A stretch of 25,431 nt of DNA from Nemertoderma westbladi. Its lineage: Eukaryota > Xenacoelomorpha > Nemertodermatida > Nemertodermatidae. A program made the translations under genes and the position numbers. Shown piece by piece: positions 1 through 11,536 of the stretch. The DNA lies in the NCBI GenBank assembly GCA_032718475.1, contig JAUCBJ010007226.1, positions 1 to 25,431 on the forward strand. The letters are read 5' to 3'. The notes beneath the pieces are model-generated. The model saw only the letters and a program-made list of their open reading frames with translations, made no database searches and was not told where the DNA came from. The stretch's first letter is position 1. The number at the start of each line of letters is the position of its first letter.

Positions 1-2790
1 ACTACTTGCGTTTAATCTCGCGATTGTGGCGGCACAAATTTATTGATAGGCATCCCCAATGAAGCATGCCGAATATAGATATATACATTGTAAGTGAACC
101 GTCAGTTGGCTGTGTTGATAACTATATCAATCATAATCTTTAACAAAATCAAACCAAACTTAATTTAAATAACCATGTTGGGTATATAAAAGTTTGAGAA
201 AGAAAAGTTTGTAAAAAAATTACCTGAGAGAGGACTTTGTACAGCATGATTGCGAATAATTGCACATTGTTCCTTTTCCTGCACAAAAGTTATGGAAAAA
301 AATGGCGATTTGCTATTTTACAAGAAAAAAATTTACCTATAAAGTTATTATTTTATTCAATAATAAGAAAATTAGTAATTTTGTAAAATAGTAAGCTAAA
401 TTGTATGGTTCATTACTATATTTTACTTAGAAGGCTATTGCCTAAGAACATGACTATTCACTTACCAATGATACACGTTAGAAAGATGGAACATTGCACA
501 ATCCAACAAGTAATCTTCTTCATTCTCATCAGCTCATTAGATTTGTAGATAATTAACAGTAGTAAGTAATATTCATCAATAAAGTATGTTTAACATCCGA
601 AATTGTAGTAGTTGCTATCTCAGTATAAGCTTGACCAAAGCAATAAAATATTGCAGTTTAATTCTTCTTAATTCTTCTAAGTTCAACAGTTATATATATA
701 ATGTTTAAGTGAAGATTTATCTCGATAACAAGATGATACTCAGTAGTAATAAGCGGTCATTGTGTACATAATTAATAAATCAGTAAACAATAACAAATAA
801 ACTCAAAATAATACCATCTAAATATAATTGAACACAATAAGACTAGTCGAACATTCAATCAATATTTAGCGTTCATCTATCCTACAGTACATTATGTTTC
901 CTACCAAAATGATACGCCAACATGTGTTTTAATACAAATGACCAGTAAAACTGAAGTAAGTCTCTACGTAATTATTCAGGGTTGTGTGTGTGTGTGTGTG
1001 TGTGTAACCCATCTGGCATGGCAGTGACTTTAGCTATCAGTCAGAACCCTGACCCTGGATTCTTCAATCAATACTCTGTCATGTATCTGCCTAGGAATTC
1101 GATTCATCAATTAGAAAAGCAGAAGATATTGAGCGAATATTAAAAAGATGACTAAATATTACATGATAGATGAATTGTTAAATAACATAAAAATTTGAAG
1201 ACTTCTGGAATACTGATTTATATTTCTTAAAAATACATTAATGGTTAGCAATGCACACTTTAACTGATAATATCGGAAACATCATATAATATATAATAAG
1301 CAAAATACTAAAATAATTACGAAATGGATTAACAAGACAGTCATCATAGGAAAATCGCATCACTAAAATGTAAACTCATGGTAGATGATTGATTGTTATC
1401 GAAGAGCAGATCAGAGAGGAAACGTTGAGATCAGCTATAGTCATAGATGAAACTTGATGGCGATATGATTTACAATGGTAATCGCGGAAGTGGAGATGCA
1501 TAGGTAGAGAAGATATCAATGCATCCTGGCGATATCCTATCAGCCGATATGTATTTTTAAAGTTTAGTATTGATATGATCATTTAATACATTATTGGGGA
1601 CTTATAGTTGCCCAGAAATTGCGAACGATACTCGAATAATGGACTGCTATAGCTGGCCATTATTGATTGCATGGGAATAGGTTCATCCTATATTATGAAA
1701 TATTCCACCATAATTTCAGTTACGAATATAAGACCTGCATCATGCATCTATGCCATCAACTTTTTAATGCAGTTAATAATTTTGGAAATTTATTAAAAAT
1801 TGTCCGCTACTGCTGCTAGAGCAGCCAGATGGTTCAAAAAAAAAATGATGCCGTGATGCCCTTTTTAGTGAATTTAGTTCAAGAACAATACATTTTCTAT
1901 TATTCATAGTACCAGCGCCATGTAGTTGATTTGAAAATGGGCCCATGACTTTAGGTGATGCGCCACAGACTTCATAGAGCCGCTGTGTAGCTGATGTAAT
2001 GCTCTATCATGCATTTTAAAGGCCGAACCGAGGCCTGTAAAAGAGAAGAGGTTCTCGAAAAATTCAAATACACAAAAAACATGGCCAGATGAAGTAAATA
2101 TGAATTTCTATTGTACAAGTGGTGTATAGTTTGCATAACCGTCAGTATCAATGTGACCGTGACTGTTCCTCTACCAACATCTCTCATTCTAGACCACAGT
2201 TATGCTAAAATTGAACATGAACATAGAGCATGCTTATTGATAATGGGTAGGCGATCTTTACTGAATCGGTTACTGAATAAGTTTTCGTTTCTGAGTTTTC
2301 GTTTCAAGGCGCATCTCTGCTTTGCATCTTTAAATAGACGCTAAATGTGTAGCAGTTTCTTCTGATAAGTAATAGTTCTGGGAGGGGGAACTTGCGAAAT
2401 ATTAGTTTTTTAAATCCAAATGAAATTCTAAAAATAAAACATTTTCCTAACCTTAAATGCGACCATATTTCTCCCTGGACCAGCAATTTACCCTTTCACG
2501 GGTCAAGAATCACCCCACCCAACCCAATCCTACCAGCACGATCGCGCATCAACTAATATTATTTATCCCATGACAAGACACTGAAAATAAAACAGTTTTG
2601 TAATAGCATGAGATATATTCGAAGTGGCTGCATTGTTGATCAGTTCACAGTTCTTAAAAACTACTTAGGTAGTCAACCAGCAGGAAAGGGTAGGGTTAAT
2701 TTCTTGTTTTTCCCTCATGGAGCTTTAATTTAATTTAACCAAGCTAGAATTACTGTAGCAAGGAGCATTCAGCTGATCCTTTGAAGATTA
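1..2790. other. AT-rich region without recognisable genes
   Basis: All open frames here are short (about 80 codons at most), lack known motifs and overlap each other on opposite strands, as expected by chance. The only structured items are a TG dinucleotide run (983-1005) and a perfect 14-bp palindrome near 1811 (GCTGCTAGAGCAGC). Could be intergenic or intronic DNA. Confidence 0.6.
983..1005. repeat. (TG)n microsatellite
   Basis: An uninterrupted TG dinucleotide run of about 11 units lies between a G/T start and AACCC. It is an ordinary eukaryotic microsatellite with no gene next to it. Confidence 0.95.
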
Positions 2791-3294
2791 ATGCCTCGAA
2801 GTCCGGAGCATTTCGCTGACACAATAACGAGTAAGTTTATTTAGTTTTAGTAGCTAAGTGAAGTTCGGGACATGCGTGTAGGATAAACAAGTTGGCTGTT
2901 TTGTTTGCATCTAGGGTTGCGTTGTTGTCACCTTTCTGGTATTTATAGCGAATGTTATGGTTACAGGTGGTCCCTATTTTCTACGGGTTCTGGTGCGCCC
3001 CCTTTCCCAGGAGAGGCATGAATGGCCGGGGTTCGACCCTCTCTCATAATGATTTGGCTTTAATCTTAAGGTATTTCCCTTATCCCTTAAACTCTCTTTA
3101 TCTGGCCTGTGACGCTAAATAATGTTCTCAGACTGATGTAGAACACATTAGCTTATGTCAAAGCCTTCAATCGCAATATCAAATGCGGTGCTATTACAAT
3201 TTAGACTGGTCGGTAAACTGCATAAAGAAGAAAACTAATAAAACAATTTTTGAGATGTTAATTTTCATACAGACGTGTCTGTTATTTTGAGACA

Positions 3295-3337
<43 letters not shown>
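3295..3337 (+). repeat. poly-G tract, 43 bases
   Basis: An unbroken run of 43 G residues follows GAGACA and is followed by TATGGACGCAAA. A tract this long can form G-quadruplex or triplex structures and is hard to sequence, so its true length is uncertain. The right flank reappears, inverted, beside the C tract at 3562-3577. Confidence 0.95.
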
Positions 3338-3338
<1 letters not shown>

Positions 3339-3403
3339 ATGGACGCAAATCAAGCCTTGGCGAATTAATATCCTGCCTTAATGTTTGGTTAAATTCTCAA
3401 TTT

Positions 3404-3454
3404 AGAGAAAGGAGCAGGTTACAGTGGCATGTTATTTTAACCAAAACAATAAAC
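3404..3454 (+). repeat. solitary copy of the 68-bp repeat unit
   Basis: The segment AGAGAAAGGAGCAGGTTACAG, followed 16 bases later by TTAACCAAAACAATAAAC, is a single diverged copy of the unit repeated in tandem at 6245-6701. It sits between the G tract and the inverted C tract. A solo copy almost 3 kb from the array suggests that the unit came from a dispersed repeat. Confidence 0.75.
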
Positions 3455-3561
3455 TAAACCCAATAGAACAGGTTACAGTTTTTTTTTGGGTTTGAGAATT
3501 TTCAGCTGTTATTTGCGTCGAATTTCCCCTGGAGAGGGATGAATTTTTATTGCGTCCAGTA

Positions 3562-3577
3562 CCCCCCCCCCCCCCCC
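3562..3577 (-). repeat. poly-C tract, 16 bases (G tract on - strand)
   Basis: Sixteen C residues follow TTGCGTCCAGTA. Read on the opposite strand this is G16 then TACTGGACGCAA, nearly the same junction as the right edge of the G43 tract at 3337. The two tracts are therefore inverted partners about 225 bp apart. Confidence 0.9.
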
Positions 3578-4711
3578 TCACCCCCTCCCTTATGTGGTTA
3601 TTTATTATTATTGTTGTATTTATTTGATGATGTTGCTTTGTAACGATATAACACTGCATGATTACGTTTTCTGTAATTAGGATGGTATCTTACTGTTGGG
3701 CTTAAATTTAACGGTTTGTTAGATTTAATATATTTTCCATGTCTTCATGTCATTACACAGGGGTTGTGTCGTTAACCATTGGTGTTGAGCGCATTGGAGC
3801 AATGTGTCGACCCAATAATATAATCTTGTACTGTAGCTAAGTTTGTTATTCTACTGTTGCAGCATACTAGCTAAGGCACATTCTGCTTTGTATGGTAGCT
3901 AAATGAGTACTGGAGTTGTCTCTAGGGAGTACAGTTCTGGGGGGACCGCATTGGAAACAAGTCGTAAGCCTTTGTGCACAATCCCGAAGTAAGCTTTACT
4001 TGACTTTTTTTACTTTATCAATTATTATGAAATTTTAATTTCTGTAGCCAGTTCCACAACAACCTTTGTTCGTACTACTGTAGCTGATAATACGTTAATT
4101 TGTGTTGGGCTACACGCTTTATTGCTTTTCAATTATACAGCGAACTCTGATTAGCTGATGGTATCAGTGTATTCAACGTAAATGAGGCACCTTTCAGCCT
4201 CCACGGTGCGCGTATTATTCTAATCAACTGAGCTCTTGTCCCACGTAAGAATCAGCGGGAAGGCAACTGACAACAGTAAGCCGGGCAGGTTGTATCAATC
4301 CACTTGTATTTCATCGTAGGAAAGGGATTGGAATCCCGCCTACTTAACTAGAATGTCGTCAAGTAAAGGTTTTAAGAAAAAAACATTGTCGTCGCCAAAG
4401 GAAAAACACGCTAAAAATATTTAAGAAGCTTCTGAAAACTAACCAAGGGAAGTGAATATATACGTGGAAATATGGCCTAGCGAAGCACTAAAACGTTAGT
4501 GGAATGTTTCATTGGATTTCATAATTTGTGTTAGATGTATTACAGGAGTTTTTAAAATGTTTGGTAATTTTGGCGCCTCTTTAATAAATGATTGACTTGG
4601 GTATGGGTACCAGCCCTATTTGTGTTTATTTGGTATAATATAAGGCACATAAGTTATACAATAAGTTAATTATTGTTTAAAATTAATGAAGATTATATAG
4701 AGTTATTAGTA
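3578..4711. other. non-coding stretch, no supported gene
   Basis: No long open frame is present. A 23-codon open frame begins at ATG 4353 (MSSSKGFKKKTLSSPKEKH at its start) in a locally more GC-balanced patch, but it ends in TAA at 4422 with no splice signal in frame, so I do not call it a gene. Confidence 0.5.
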
Positions 4712-5255
4712 TAGATTATAGAAAATGAGTTTAGATTATAGAAAATGAGTCTAAATTATAGAAATTGAGTCTAGATAATAGAAAATGAGTCTAGATTATA
4801 GAAAATGAGTCTAGAATATATAGAAAATGAGTCTAGATTATAGAAAATGAGTCTAGATTATAGAAAATGAGTCTAGATTATAGAAAATGAGTCTAGATTA
4901 TAGAAAATGAGTCTAGATTATAGAAAATGAGTCTAGATTATAGAAAATGAGTCTAGATAATAGAAAATGAGTCTAGATTATAGAAATTGAGTCTAGAATA
5001 TATAGAAAATGAGTCTAGATTATAGAAAATGAGTCTAGATTATAGAAAATGAGTCTAGATTATAGAAAATGAGTCTAGATTATAGAAAATGAGTCTAGAT
5101 TATAGAAAATGAGTCTAGATTATAGAAAATGAGTCTAGATTATAGAAAATGAGTCTAGATTATAGAAAATGAGTCTAGATTATAGAAAATGAGTCTAGAT
5201 TATAGAAAATGAGTCTAGATTATAGAAAATGAGTCTAGATTATAGAAATTGAGTC
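4712..5255 (+). repeat. 20-bp tandem array, 27 units
   Basis: The unit is TAGATTATAGAAAATGAGTC. The array is exactly 27 units: 25 of 20 bp plus two of 22 bp (with GAATATAT), giving 544 bp. Most interior units are identical, while the left edge holds substitutions such as TTTAGA, CTAAAT and AAATTGAG. Each junction forms a TCTAGA palindrome. Marker variants recur exactly 182 bp apart (4771/4953 and 4811/4993), showing a nine-unit higher-order duplication. No coding role is seen. Confidence 0.97.
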
Positions 5256-5395
5256 TTACATTATTGTTACATTATAATATTATATTGGTTTTACATACAG
5301 TTCGAGTACATACACCCAAGAACAATGTATTTTATCAGACATCTACAGATTGGACGCAATTCTAGATAACTTTATCAAGGTATGCACCATAGACG

Positions 5396-5430
5396 TCTGT
5401 CTGTTTGTCTGTCTGTCTGTTTGTTTGTTT
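5396..5430 (+). repeat. (TCTG/TTTG)n microsatellite
   Basis: A run of TCTG changing to TTTG tetranucleotides, followed by GATTGTCACACAAAAGGCTCC. The combination may be the edge of an interspersed repeat. Confidence 0.85.
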
Positions 5431-5892
5431 GATTGTCACACAAAAGGCTCCGAAACTATCTGGTCAATTGTGTTGTTTTTAGTACCCTCCTGTAGTGTAT
5501 GGTCTGGGTGTATGGGTGTATAAAGCAATTTTCAAAAAATTACAGTCATTAGTTTTTGCAAAAAATGAAATTATCGAAAAGTGCCATAGATGCAATGGTA
5601 AAATAACACCAATAACAGCTGGTGTTCTTGATGAAAATGGCTTATGTAATGGATTTCTACACAGGCTTAGTATAGATCGATGAGGTTGCCAAGATTATTG
5701 TACTTAGTACACCCATACTGTTTGTTTAGGCCCTACTTCCTAAACTCCACTCCCTTACAAACTTGAAATCCTTCATAGGGTAGCATTAGTGTGTGTTAAA
5801 TATTATAATACACAGCTGATAGATAGCCTTCTCAGTCAAGGTATGGACGAATGTGAATTTATTAAAGTCCTCCTTTTTTTACGAATTGTGCA

Positions 5893-5947
5893 TAATGACT
5901 TTTGTTGTCCTTTTAATGACTTTTATTGTCCTTTTAATGACTTTTTA
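5893..5947 (+). repeat. 21-bp tandem repeat, 2.6 copies
   Basis: TAATGACTTTT followed by (G/A)TTGTCCTTT occurs twice in tandem with one difference, then as a partial third copy. Because 21 is divisible by three it makes a spurious repeated peptide; no gene is inferred. Confidence 0.85.
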
Positions 5948-5977
5948 TGTATGTATTTCTTCAAACTGTCAGACTGC

Positions 5978-6228
5978 TGATTTCTGGACTGTCAGACAGT
6001 TGATTTCAACATGCCTATGCCAAAACATTCAAAATTTGTTGATTTCTGGTCTGTCGGACAGTTGGTTTCACTATGCCTGTGCCAAAACATTCCAATTGAT
6101 TCCATGATTTATAGACTATGAGATAGAATTCCATATGCGCCTGTGGTAAAAGACTCTAAATTTAATAGTTTGTGGTTGTTGTCGATAATCGATTACCACA
6201 TGACGTAGCAAAACACTCATTTTATAGC
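5978..6228 (+). repeat. 62-bp tandem repeat, four decaying copies
   Basis: Copies start near 5978, 6040, 6105 and 6167. The first two share TGATTTCTGG(A/T)CTGTC, GACAGTTG(A/G)TTTCA and ATGCCT(A/G)TGCCAAAACATTC. The third and fourth are progressively degraded but keep the order of landmarks (for example GGTAAAAGACTC and AGCAAAACACTC in place of CCAAAACATTC). It directly precedes the 68-bp array. Confidence 0.75.
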
Positions 6229-6244
6229 CAAAAACAATTACCAA

Positions 6245-6701
6245 TTGATGGAAAGGAGCAGGTTAAGGCCGGATTTTCTAACCAAAACAATAAACAGTCA
6301 CTTTACCAAATCAGGGAAAGGAGCAGGTTACAGAGGCGGGATTTTCTAACCAAAACAATAAACGATCATTTAACTAATTGAGGGAAAGGAGCAGGTTACA
6401 GAGACGGGATTTTCTAACCAAAACAATAAACGATAACATTACCAATTGAGAGAAAGGAGCAGGTTACAGAGGCGGGATTTCCTAACCAAAACAATAAACG
6501 ATCACTTAATTAATTGAGGGAAAGGGGCAGGTTACAGAGGCGGGATTTTCTAACCAAAACAATAAACAGTCACTTTACAAAATGAAGGAAAGGAGCAGGT
6601 TACAGAGGCGGGCCTTTCTAACCAAAACAATAAACGGTCACTTTACCAAATCAGGCAAAGGAGCAGGTTACAGATGAGGCGGGATTTTCTAACCAAAACA
6701 A
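6245..6701 (+). repeat. 68-bp tandem array, about 7 units
   Basis: Units begin near 6251, 6315, 6383, 6451, 6519, 6588 and 6656. Each reads GAAAGGAGCAGGTTACAGAG, then GCGGGATTTTCTAACCAAAA, then CAATAAAC and a variable link of about 20 bases. Units differ by point changes only. A solo copy lies at 3404-3454. No coding function is apparent. Confidence 0.93.
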
Positions 6702-6905
6702 CCGGTCAGCCGGTAGGCCTACCAGTACCGTATTTAAATGGTAGGCTACACAGTAGGCCTACAGCAGTACCGGTGCCGGTACCGGTACTAAAATACAGAA
6801 ATGCCTGCTTTATACCTACATCTGTACATACAATACAGCAAAATAGTGCTATATATACTAATACCGGTACTGATAGCCTGAGAGAACAGCAGTAGAGAAA
6901 CCGGT
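6701..6905. repeat. ACCGGT / GTAGGCCTAC-rich patch
   Basis: Immediately after the 68-bp array the sequence is packed with the self-complementary words ACCGGT, TACCGGTA and TAGGCCTA, many overlapping or in inverted order. A similar patch is found at 8135-8230. It looks like a family of short palindromic words rather than a gene. Confidence 0.6.
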
Positions 6906-7664
6906 AGCATGGAACCTAACATTAGATTTTTGGAGGACATAAAAAATAAAAAAAAAGGACAAAAAAAGGATTTAAACGGACAATAAAAATTATTGCGATT
7001 ATTGCGACTTCAACTGTAGCGCTACAATAATTGGTGTAATTAGAATCATGAGAGGGAAACTTAGGTATTTTTTTTCAGCTGATGGAATCTGTCTGTGTTA
7101 TGTAGTAATTGTGACAATTTACATCCCGCGTGCTTGCACGCCACTAGTTTCTAACCTATGTAACTAGATATGAGGGTAAGAAACCTGAGAGTATTATCAA
7201 CTCTTAATGTACCAATTATATTTCATTATATACATTATTACGTTATTTTACAAACGCTTCAAGAATCAAAGTGTAGATTTTTAATTTTTTTCACAAAAAT
7301 ATATTAGCTCAACCCGAAATTAGGGATAAAATATAAATAATTTCTAAAAAGTTTACTTTCACTTTTTTTTATTTTTTTTTTGGTTTGGCGCTGGAGACCC
7401 ATTAAAAAAATTAAATTTTTGTGGTTTAGGGTAATAATGTTTCATTCAAATTTATATCCATAATTCAATTATATATATAAACTCTCGATATGAAATATTT
7501 ATCCCAAAAAATTACGAGTAGGTGTAGACCCATATGCAAATCAAGTACTTCAACAACCCCTTATTGTGAAAAACAACTCTTTGAAACTTTTTTGCGTTGT
7601 CATTAGACTCGTTCGATACATTATATTGATATATTGATATTGAATTTGTGCAATATCTCGAGAG

Positions 7665-7677
7665 CCCCCCCCCCCCC
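7665..7677 (-). repeat. poly-C tract, 13 bases
   Basis: Thirteen C residues between GAGAG and ACCTTCC. One of five G/C homopolymers of 11 or more bases in the window. Confidence 0.9.
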
Positions 7678-7993
7678 ACCTTCCATTTTCCCTCCACTCT
7701 CATTTTGAACTTTTCTACATCAACTAAATCGCTAATTCCAGTTTGACTGCACATATTTTTGATTCTAAGCGGAATGCTGAAGTATTATATTCAGTGAACA
7801 AGTCTGTATTTTATCCGTATTACTTCTATTTACTTTACTAGCCCCCAATATACAATCATTCCATTCTCGTTTCTGAGTTGTGTACCCCCACCATCCCCCT
7901 TACATCCGTATCACTGTACCTCATTGTATAAATCAGATTTGGTGATAGGGTGTAATAGTGCAATTTGAAGTATCTATACCTATAAAAATCAAA

Positions 7994-7994
<1 letters not shown>

Positions 7995-8027
<33 letters not shown>

Positions 8028-8028
8028 G
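7995..8028 (+). repeat. (TC)n microsatellite
   Basis: An almost pure CT dinucleotide run with one TTT interruption. The short open frame reading through it (repeated Leu-Ser) is an artefact. Confidence 0.93.
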
Positions 8029-8134
8029 TGTTCGAACTCCTCCAAAACGGGCGGAGGGATTGCGCTGGGACTTGGCATGTGTGTATAACTTAACCAGCGG
8101 TCGTTATAGGCCACTTTTCGAAAAGTATAATTCA

Positions 8135-8230
8135 CGTTCGGTACCGGTACTGGGTACCGGTACGTCAGTAGGCCTATACCGGTACCAGTACGCCAGTAGG
8201 CATATGCCGGTAGCGGGAAATACCGGGTAA
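8135..8230. repeat. second ACCGGTA / TAGGCCTA-rich patch
   Basis: GGTACCGGTAC, TACCGGTAC, TAGGCCTATACCGGTA and similar overlapping palindromic words fill this interval, matching the composition of 6701-6905. The two patches may derive from one dispersed family. Confidence 0.6.
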
Positions 8231-8715
8231 CATGCCTCGGGTATTGCCTGCTAGTATACTATATAATATACACCATCTCCACCCAATACCAGTATCACTT
8301 CAACCCCCACCATACCAGCCCTATAATTGCGGTTCGAGTCAGCCTCTAGCTAGGTACTTACTAGAAGTTCCCAATTTCAAATTGGGAGGATATGACTTAC
8401 ATAATTTGACTTTAATTCAGTGCGCTATTTTTATTGCTGCTGTGCAGGTCTATACAGTAGTCGCAAAGTTTTGGGAAAACATTTGATATTCATAAATCAT
8501 TATGGCAACAATTTCTACTGTGAAAGTAACATTAGTACCTGAAACAACCAAATTTAAATTTTATTAAATATAGGCGACCAGCGCAAAACTTTCAAATGCA
8601 TTAGTGCAGGGTGGTCAAACAAAATAATAATATATTTCAAAATTATATTTTTACTTTTCTTCCTAATTTAGGGTTTGACCAATTTATTTTTTCCGAAAGA
8701 ACTTCAAATTCGTAC

Positions 8716-11416
8716 TTCAAAATTTTTTATTTTTCAACACCCCTAGTGTCTACAAAATATATTTGAAGTATTAATCATATTCAATATTCCGGAAATTGCT
8801 ATACCCTAGAGCTCCAGTATATACTGAATTGTGCTTTAATATCAGTAGATAATTACAATGGATAATCGGTCAGATCTTTGATTGGGATTGTATGGATGGA
8901 GTTCAAGGTTCCGTAGTGCATCCTGCATTCCCTGTCTCTACAGTGATGGATCTATTCTTTAATAGAGGAAGTAAGTTTCTCTGGAGTCGCCTTTTTTTTA
9001 TCGCTGTTATTGTTATTAATGAATCGGCCGAGTTCCTGGAGGAATTGCAGGCCGGGAGCCAAAGTGTCTGGGTTTCAAACGATTTTGGCTGAATAATAAA
9101 GCTAAAGTGATCTGACGAAATACCGAAAGCAAAGCAAATGCTCCTCTCCCTTGTCTTTTATCTATCTATAGGGATGACGCTACACTAACTCCCAAGGGTG
9201 AATAACACTCCATAACTATCCAACCATTTCTTTACTCCCCCACAGCAGCTAATTTCCTAATCATATACTGCTGGGTTCGCGAAACAAATATATCTAAAGT
9301 TTCTTGTTTAGGGACTCAAAATTGAGAAATTTCTACAGCATTATTCCGATTTGAACGCGGGTCGCCAAACACTATTTATGAAAACCTAAAACCCACCCGG
9401 ACCCTGTTACACTGCCATAAAGGAATCTCTTGGTTAGTTGAAAACAAATTTGGAGAATCTCCTCTTTTCTCTAAAAAGGTCTGGGGAATTATTTGTCTCC
9501 ATTAATGCCCAACTCACTGTTTTAGTAGCAATGGCAGGTCTCAGAAGTAAAAGTAGATCTTCTGAAGGGACAATCTTTATATAAAGAGCTCTTTTTGGAA
9601 GGCCCATCGAATATTGTTGAAGGTATGGAAGATAATATTGTGATCGCACATACTTGCGATGTTAGTATTGTTCAAGTACAGGCTGATTACTTCACACGCT
9701 CTGTCCCACTCAATGAGCCCCTAAAGAAATCACTTCAAATTATCACGAGTGGAGAGACATCATCCCTATAGTCAACGTTCAGATTAGCCGCCTGAACAAA
9801 CGCGTGTCAGGTGGAAAAGGGTCGGTAGAGTCCAATGAACTGTCGATATCTCCTTTTACATATTATCCACCAGTTGAGGGTATTCGGAGAATAGTTTATA
9901 ACTCTGGTGATATCAACCTGTGGGCACATAGGAAATTGAACGCGAGATGCTTTGAAAAAACAAATTTATAACTCTACATTTCGTAGATAATTACCTCAAA
10001 TCCAAATGGTATTCGGTGTTTCCTACTCTCTGTACTGTAATGTAACGATATTTGTTGTAAATTTGTACAGTATCATGTCCCATTTTATTCTTTGCCATAT
10101 TATTCTTCATTTGGCACTTCACATTTAGCCCATCTAGACAACTCAATAACGACTTCTATTTTGGGTGAAAACGACCAATCACATGACAGGGAACTTTCGA
10201 CTCAATTAAAATACATTCCTCTCGTCTCCAGTTGAAAATCGACGCACTCATAAATAACATTGCGACCTTTTCTGTTGATTTCCGTATGTTATTTGGTAAG
10301 AATAACGTGGCACTCTAACCTGCTATTTTTCTTTAATTGGTAATTATAACTACTCTAATGCTTTATCCAGCCATCATAATAATCTTTTTATTTTAATAAT
10401 AATAATAAAACTTTGTTCCAAATTTGTACTAAATCAACTTTAATAGTTGCTGGGCTGGGATGTAAAGTCCTTTATTAAATAAAATACAGTACCATAACTT
10501 CCATCTTGGCTACAGCTACTACGCGACATACTGTACAATAAATCCCCCGCTACTAACATCAATATTAATATTCATCAACCATAGGGGTTAACTATAACTA
10601 TTACTGTTATTGGTGTATCTTCATGGTAGCGGAATTCCATAAAATATAAAATAACTATAAAAACAATGGTTGTCGTATGTGGTTATCGTAGCGTTTACAC
10701 CCTCTTAAAAGGATTGAAATATTTAGCGTTTTCATAAAATCTAAATTTTCAAATTTCAAACAAATTTATATTTTTAGACATTGTTTTCTCGGAATGCGTT
10801 ACAAATTAAATTCTCTACTAAGGAATCTATTCTGTTGATTCCAAACGACCTGTATTAAATTTAACTGTAGAAGGTCGTAAATGATGCTGACATTTATCCC
10901 TGTGGTAATTTTTTTACAGTGTAATATTCCAGATAGCGTGTGCCACCTGTGTCTGATTCGATGCGCGCATCCACTGTCCGTATTGGTCGAGATTCCTTGG
11001 CCTCTCTCTCTCTCCACTCCTCACTGCCCTCAGGTGCAACTACCCAACCTGCATTAATATTCCAACCGCTTCAACCCATTACGGAACCCATTTTCCCTGC
11101 CAGTTCGGTAATGACTTTTCATGAGGTTTCTGCGCGCGCATCCCACAAACTATCATTCGCTTGACGTATATTCCCAGGCCGAGGCCTCACTTAGATAATC
11201 AGATGGCTTTGTCAGTAGCAATATTATTATTATTCTACAGGAAGGGTTTTCCTTTGCGTTTTAACATTAAGCCCGTGGCGAGATAAAACGAGTTGGTATT
11301 AATTAATGTATTATCAGGATTGAAGCATTGATTGGATAATTTGTTGATTGGCGAAAAATCACCGCTGTTCAGTGACAAGTTCACCGGTGAAACATGTGTA
11401 ACACCGCTGTAATGCA
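8716..11416. other. non-coding stretch, no supported gene
   Basis: Open frames here are at most 74 codons and carry no family motif I recognise. One frame from ATG 8892 meets a perfect GTAAGT donor at 8971 and could be an exon, but no partner exon is visible. Confidence 0.5.
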
Positions 11417-11427
11417 GGGGGGGGGGG
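11417..11427 (+). repeat. poly-G tract, 11 bases
   Basis: Eleven G residues between AATGCA and CTAAAATCC. Confidence 0.9.
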
Positions 11428-11536
11428 CTAAAATCCAAGGAAACTGACCGAGAAGGGAAAGTTCATTAAATGTTAAATAGGGTAATTTAAAAACATACTT
11501 GAGTGTTTAAAGCTCATCTATCCCATCATAGTAGAC

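Larger units (their letters stand above)
7255..8715. mobile_element. possible degenerate element bounded by diverged inverted repeats
   Basis: By eye, 7255-7445 and the reverse complement of about 8525-8715 share ordered blocks: TCAACCCGAAATTAGGG against TCAAACCCTAAATTAGG; TTGGCGCTGG against TTGCGCTGG; GTTTAGGGTAATAATG against GTTTCAGGTACTAATG. Identity is perhaps 65-75 percent. The interior has no transposase-like frame, only a C13 tract (7665-7677), a CT run and an ACCGGT patch. It could be a dead inverted-repeat transposon or two opposed copies of one dispersed repeat. Confidence 0.35.

Noticed and set aside
2953-3060. tRNA-like B box (GGTTCGACCC) near 3039, possible tRNA-derived SINE
   Set aside because: No matching A box at the right distance and the arms do not fold into a cloverleaf.
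4353-4424. 23-codon open frame beginning MSSSKGFKKK
   Set aside because: Ends in a stop with no donor site in frame; too short to support.
7512-7754. 80-codon open frame on the - strand
   Set aside because: Runs across the C13 tract and has no motif; chance frame.
7958-8486. Two + strand open frames of 84-90 codons
   Set aside because: They translate a CT microsatellite and the ACCGGT patch; low-complexity artefacts.
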